Source: Streptomyces djakartensis
GTDB taxonomy: Bacteria; Actinomycetota; Actinomycetes; Streptomycetales; Streptomycetaceae
Direction: 5' to 3'
DNA length: 64,000 nt
Assembly: GCF_014651075.1 (NCBI RefSeq)
Contig: NZ_BMWE01000003.1
Location: 124,001-188,000, forward strand
The position numbers and the translations under genes are program-made. Every line of letters begins with the position of its first letter. The stretch's first letter is position 1. Shown piece after piece: positions 61,537-64,000 of this stretch. Under the pieces are notes generated by a model that ran no database searches, was not told where the DNA came from, and saw only the letters and a program-made list of their open reading frames with translations.

Positions 61537-62898
61537 ATGGACCGCCGCATTTTCGGGCTGGAGAACGAGTACGGCGTCACGTGTACGTTCAGGGGACAGC
61601 GCCGCCTGTCTCCTGACGAGGTGGCGCGGTACCTCTTCCGCCGTGTCGTGTCATGGGGCCGCAGCAGCAATGTCTTTCTGCGAAACGGCGCCCGCCTCTA
61701 TCTCGACGTGGGCTCACATCCGGAATACGCCACTCCCGAATGTGACAACGTGATCGAACTGGTCACCCACGACAAAGCGGGCGAGCGCATTCTCGAAGGA
61801 CTCCTGGTGGACGCCGAACGACGCCTGCACGAGGAGGGAATCGCGGGCGACGTCTACCTCTTCAAGAACAACACCGATTCGGCGGGCAACTCCTACGGCT
61901 GCCACGAGAACTATCTGGTCGCCCGGCACGGGGAGTTCTCCCGGCTCGCGGACATTCTCATTCCGTTCCTGGTGACGAGGCAGCTGCTGTGCGGTGCGGG
62001 CAAGGTGCTGCAGACGCCGCGCGGGGCCGTGTACTGCGTCAGCCAGCGGGCCGAGCACATCTGGGAGGGCGTCTCCTCGGCGACGACCCGCTCCCGGCCG
62101 ATCATCAACACCCGCGACGAGCCGCACGCGGACGCCGAGCGCTACCGCCGCCTGCACGTCATCGTGGGCGACTCCAACATGTCCGAGACGACCATGCTGC
62201 TCAAGGTCGGCGCCACCGACCTGGTGCTGCGCATGATCGAGGCGGGCACGGTGATGCGGGATCTCACCCTGGAGAACCCCATCCGGGCCATCCGCGAGGT
62301 CAGTCACGACATCACCGGGCGGCGGAAGGTCCGCCTGGCCAGCGGCCGGGAGGCCTCCGCGCTGGAGGTGCAGCGCGAGTACTACGAGAAGGCCCTGGAC
62401 TTCTGCGAGCGCCGCGGCATCCGCACCGGAACCGTAGAGCGCGTGCTTGAGCTGTGGGGCCGGACGCTGGAGGCGATCGAGACCGAGGACCTCGACCGCA
62501 TCGGCACCGAGATCGACTGGGTCATGAAGTACAAGCTCATCGAGCGGTACCGCAGCAAGAACAACATGACCATGTCGCATCCGCGGGTCGCGCAGATAGA
62601 CCTCGCGTACCACGACATCCACCGGCGTCGTGGCCTGTACTACCTGCTGGAGAAGAAGGGGCAGGCGGCGCGCGTCTGCAACGACCTGAAGATCTTCGAG
62701 GGCAAGTCCGTCCCGCCGCAGACCACTCGGGCCCGGCTGCGCGGCGACTTCATCCGGCGCGCCCAGGAACAGCGCCGCGACTTCACGGTCGACTGGGTCC
62801 ACCTCAAGCTGAACGACCAGGCCCAGCGCACCGTGTTGTGCAAGGACCCGTTCCGTTCCGTCGACGACCGGGTGGAGAAGCTCATCGCCGGAATGTGA
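61537..62898 (+). CDS. pafA: Pup-protein ligase
   Basis: This 453-residue glutamine-synthetase-like enzyme links the C-terminal Glu of Pup to substrate lysines with ATP. The metal site begins with [10 protein letters not shown], catalytic Asp57 is in [14 protein letters not shown] and [31 protein letters not shown] is shared with Dop. The Dop-specific loop is absent, confirming PafA. It starts 9 bp after the MFS gene with a weak ribosome-binding site. Confidence 0.97.
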   Translation: MDRRIFGLENEYGVTCTFRGQRRLSPDEVARYLFRRVVSWGRSSNVFLRNGARLYLDVGSHPEYATPECDNVIELVTHDKAGERILEGLLVDAERRLHEEGIAGDVYLFKNNTDSAGNSYGCHENYLVARHGEFSRLADILIPFLVTRQLLCGAGKVLQTPRGAVYCVSQRAEHIWEGVSSATTRSRPIINTRDEPHADAERYRRLHVIVGDSNMSETTMLLKVGATDLVLRMIEAGTVMRDLTLENPIRAIREVSHDITGRRKVRLASGREASALEVQREYYEKALDFCERRGIRTGTVERVLELWGRTLEAIETEDLDRIGTEIDWVMKYKLIERYRSKNNMTMSHPRVAQIDLAYHDIHRRRGLYYLLEKKGQAARVCNDLKIFEGKSVPPQTTRARLRGDFIRRAQEQRRDFTVDWVHLKLNDQAQRTVLCKDPFRSVDDRVEKLIAGM

Positions 62899-62936
62899 GG
62901 AATCGCGCCGGAGAGGAAATCGCCGGAACGCCACAC

Positions 62937-62965
62937 GGGCGCCGTACGTTACAAGTACGGCGCCC
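62937..62965 (+). terminator. Terminator of pafA
   Basis: GGGCGCCGTAC (62937-62947) and GTACGGCGCCC (62955-62965) form an 11-bp perfect stem with a 7-nt loop, 38 bp after the pafA stop. Confidence 0.88.
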
Positions 62966-63027
62966 TGCTCACGCCGTAGAGTTGCGCGCACGCCATCAGA
63001 AGATCGACTGATTACGAGGCCCCCACA

Positions 63028-64000
63028 GTGCGCCGACGCTCACTTCTCATCGCCGTTCCCGCAGGACTGGCCACGCTCGCCGCATGCGGTGACGAAAAGT
63101 CCGACTCGAGCAAGGCCAGCGACAGCCCGTCGCCCTCGGCGTCCGCTCCCGCCTCGGCCCCGCCGCCGAAGATCGTGGACGGTCCGCTGCCGGCGGTCAC
63201 CGCGGGCACCGGGTTCGACGAGAAGCCGACGGTGGCCAAGGGCAGCGGCGAGCCGTCGAAGCAGCTGGCGGTGAAGACGCTGATCGCGGGCAGCGGCAAG
63301 GCCGTCGCGGAGAACGACTTCGTCGTGGCGAACTACCTGGGCCAGGTCTGGAACACCGCCAAGGTCTTCGACAACTCCTACGACCGCAAGGCCCGTCTGG
63401 CCATCCAGCTCTCCCAGGGGCGGATCATCGACGGCTGGCGGTACGCGCTGGCCGGCAAGAAGGCCGGCAGCCGTGTCGAGATGGCCGTCCCGCCCACCTG
63501 GGGATACGGCTCGCAGGGCAACCCGCAGGCGGGCATCAAGGGCACCGACACCCTGGTCTTCGTCGTCGACGTGCAGGACACCTTCAACGCCACGAGCTCC
63601 GCCAAGGGCGAGGAGGTTCCCCAGGAGGACGCGGACCTGCCCAAGGTGGGAACCAACACCGACGGCAAGGCGCCCTCCATCGAGGTGCCCAAGGCCTCCG
63701 CCCCGAAGAAGCTCGTCGCCGAGTACGTCCTGGAGGGCGACGGCGAGAAGGTCGCCGCCGAGGACAGCGTCCTCGTGCAGTACAAGGGTGTGCTGTGGGA
63801 CGGCGGCAAGGAGTTCGACTCGTCGTACGCCAACAAGCAGCTGGTGTCGTTCTCGCTCCAGCAGGTCGTCAAGGGCTGGGCGCAGGGCCTGACCGGCAAG
63901 AAGGTCGGCAGCCGGGTCCTCATCGTGATCCCGCCGAAGCTGGGCTACGGGGACAACCCGCCGCAGGGCAGCGGTATCAAGAAGGACTCCACGCTGGTCT
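63028..64000 (+). CDS. FKBP-type peptidyl-prolyl isomerase lipoprotein (cut by window end)
   Basis: The frame is open from GTG 63028 to the window end (324 codons, no stop). A lipoprotein signal ends LAAC near residue 20, then comes a Ser/Pro/Ala-rich linker. Two FKBP domains follow: near residues 80-190 (FVVANYLGQVW ... GRIIDGWRYALAGKKAGSRVEMAVPPTWGYGSQG) and from about 230 (VLVQYKGVLWDGGKEFDSSY ... VVKGWAQGLTGKKVGSRVLIVIPPKLGYGDN). It probably assists folding of exported proteins. In Streptomyces and mycobacteria such genes commonly follow pafA. Confidence 0.93.
   Translation, partial: MRRRSLLIAVPAGLATLAACGDEKSDSSKASDSPSPSASAPASAPPPKIVDGPLPAVTAGTGFDEKPTVAKGSGEPSKQLAVKTLIAGSGKAVAENDFVVANYLGQVWNTAKVFDNSYDRKARLAIQLSQGRIIDGWRYALAGKKAGSRVEMAVPPTWGYGSQGNPQAGIKGTDTLVFVVDVQDTFNATSSAKGEEVPQEDADLPKVGTNTDGKAPSIEVPKASAPKKLVAEYVLEGDGEKVAAEDSVLVQYKGVLWDGGKEFDSSYANKQLVSFSLQQVVKGWAQGLTGKKVGSRVLIVIPPKLGYGDNPPQGSGIKKDSTLV

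Overview
The window is chromosomal DNA of a Streptomyces-type actinomycete. The base composition is very GC-rich with strong third-position G/C, GTG starts are frequent, and the genes include chaplins, a mycothiol ligase, an F420-type oxidoreductase and a complete Pup-proteasome system. The gene order (gluconate operon, chpH-chpC, mshC neighbourhood, glpFKD-gylR, metH, arc-dop-pup-prcBA-pafA) matches, from memory, the conserved core of the S. coelicolor chromosome around SCO1640-SCO1690. There is no phage, plasmid, insertion sequence or CRISPR array. One tRNA gene (tRNA-Leu, anticodon GAG) is present.

Layout. 1-10.3 kb holds a phosphotransferase/acyl-CoA dehydrogenase pair, a quinone-oxidoreductase-like enzyme, two small DUF202 membrane proteins, a Nudix hydrolase, a DMT transporter, an amino-acid-type permease and a molybdopterin oxidoreductase with a cytochrome b561-like partner. 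10.3-15.3 kb is an L-idonate/gluconate catabolic operon (idnD, SDR, gntP, gntK) facing its GntR-family regulator; the 3' end of idnD is partly triplicated downstream. 15.3-23 kb has tRNA-Leu, an M20 peptidase, the chaplins chpH and chpC, and a RecD-like helicase relative that appears to lack its ATP-binding motif. 23.5-31.6 kb has an F420-type oxidoreductase, a ferritin-like protein, CorA, the conserved phosphatase/DUF3090/SCO1664-family/mshC series and a PAC2-family gene. 31.8-37.7 kb is the glycerol operon glpF-glpK-glpD with its IclR regulator gylR. 38-46.9 kb has metH, a HAD phosphatase, two tandem substrate-binding lipoproteins and an orphan NarL-type response regulator. 47-63 kb is the protein-turnover region: a PD-(D/E)XK nuclease, a site-2 protease, a tRNA m1A58 methyltransferase, a ferredoxin, arc, dop, pup, an endonuclease VII-like gene, prcB, prcA, a LacI/MFS pair and pafA. 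A lipoprotein with two FKBP domains is cut by the window end.

How the genes work together. PafA attaches Pup to substrates, ARC unfolds them into the PrcA/PrcB chamber, and Dop deamidates Pup or removes it when the C-terminus is Gln; here Pup ends in Glu. GylR probably controls both glpFKD and itself, because near-identical operator-like palindromes lie upstream of each. The gnt/idn genes convert L-idonate to 5-ketogluconate, gluconate and 6-phosphogluconate.

The least explained observations are: (1) three copies of a noncoding element of about 300-420 bp with a long hairpin and a variable tandem repeat; (2) an endonuclease-like gene with a TTA (bldA) codon between pup and prcB that overlaps the prcB start; (3) a kinase-like, zinc-motif and phosphatase-like gene set linked to mshC; (4) the RecD-like protein without a recognisable motor site.
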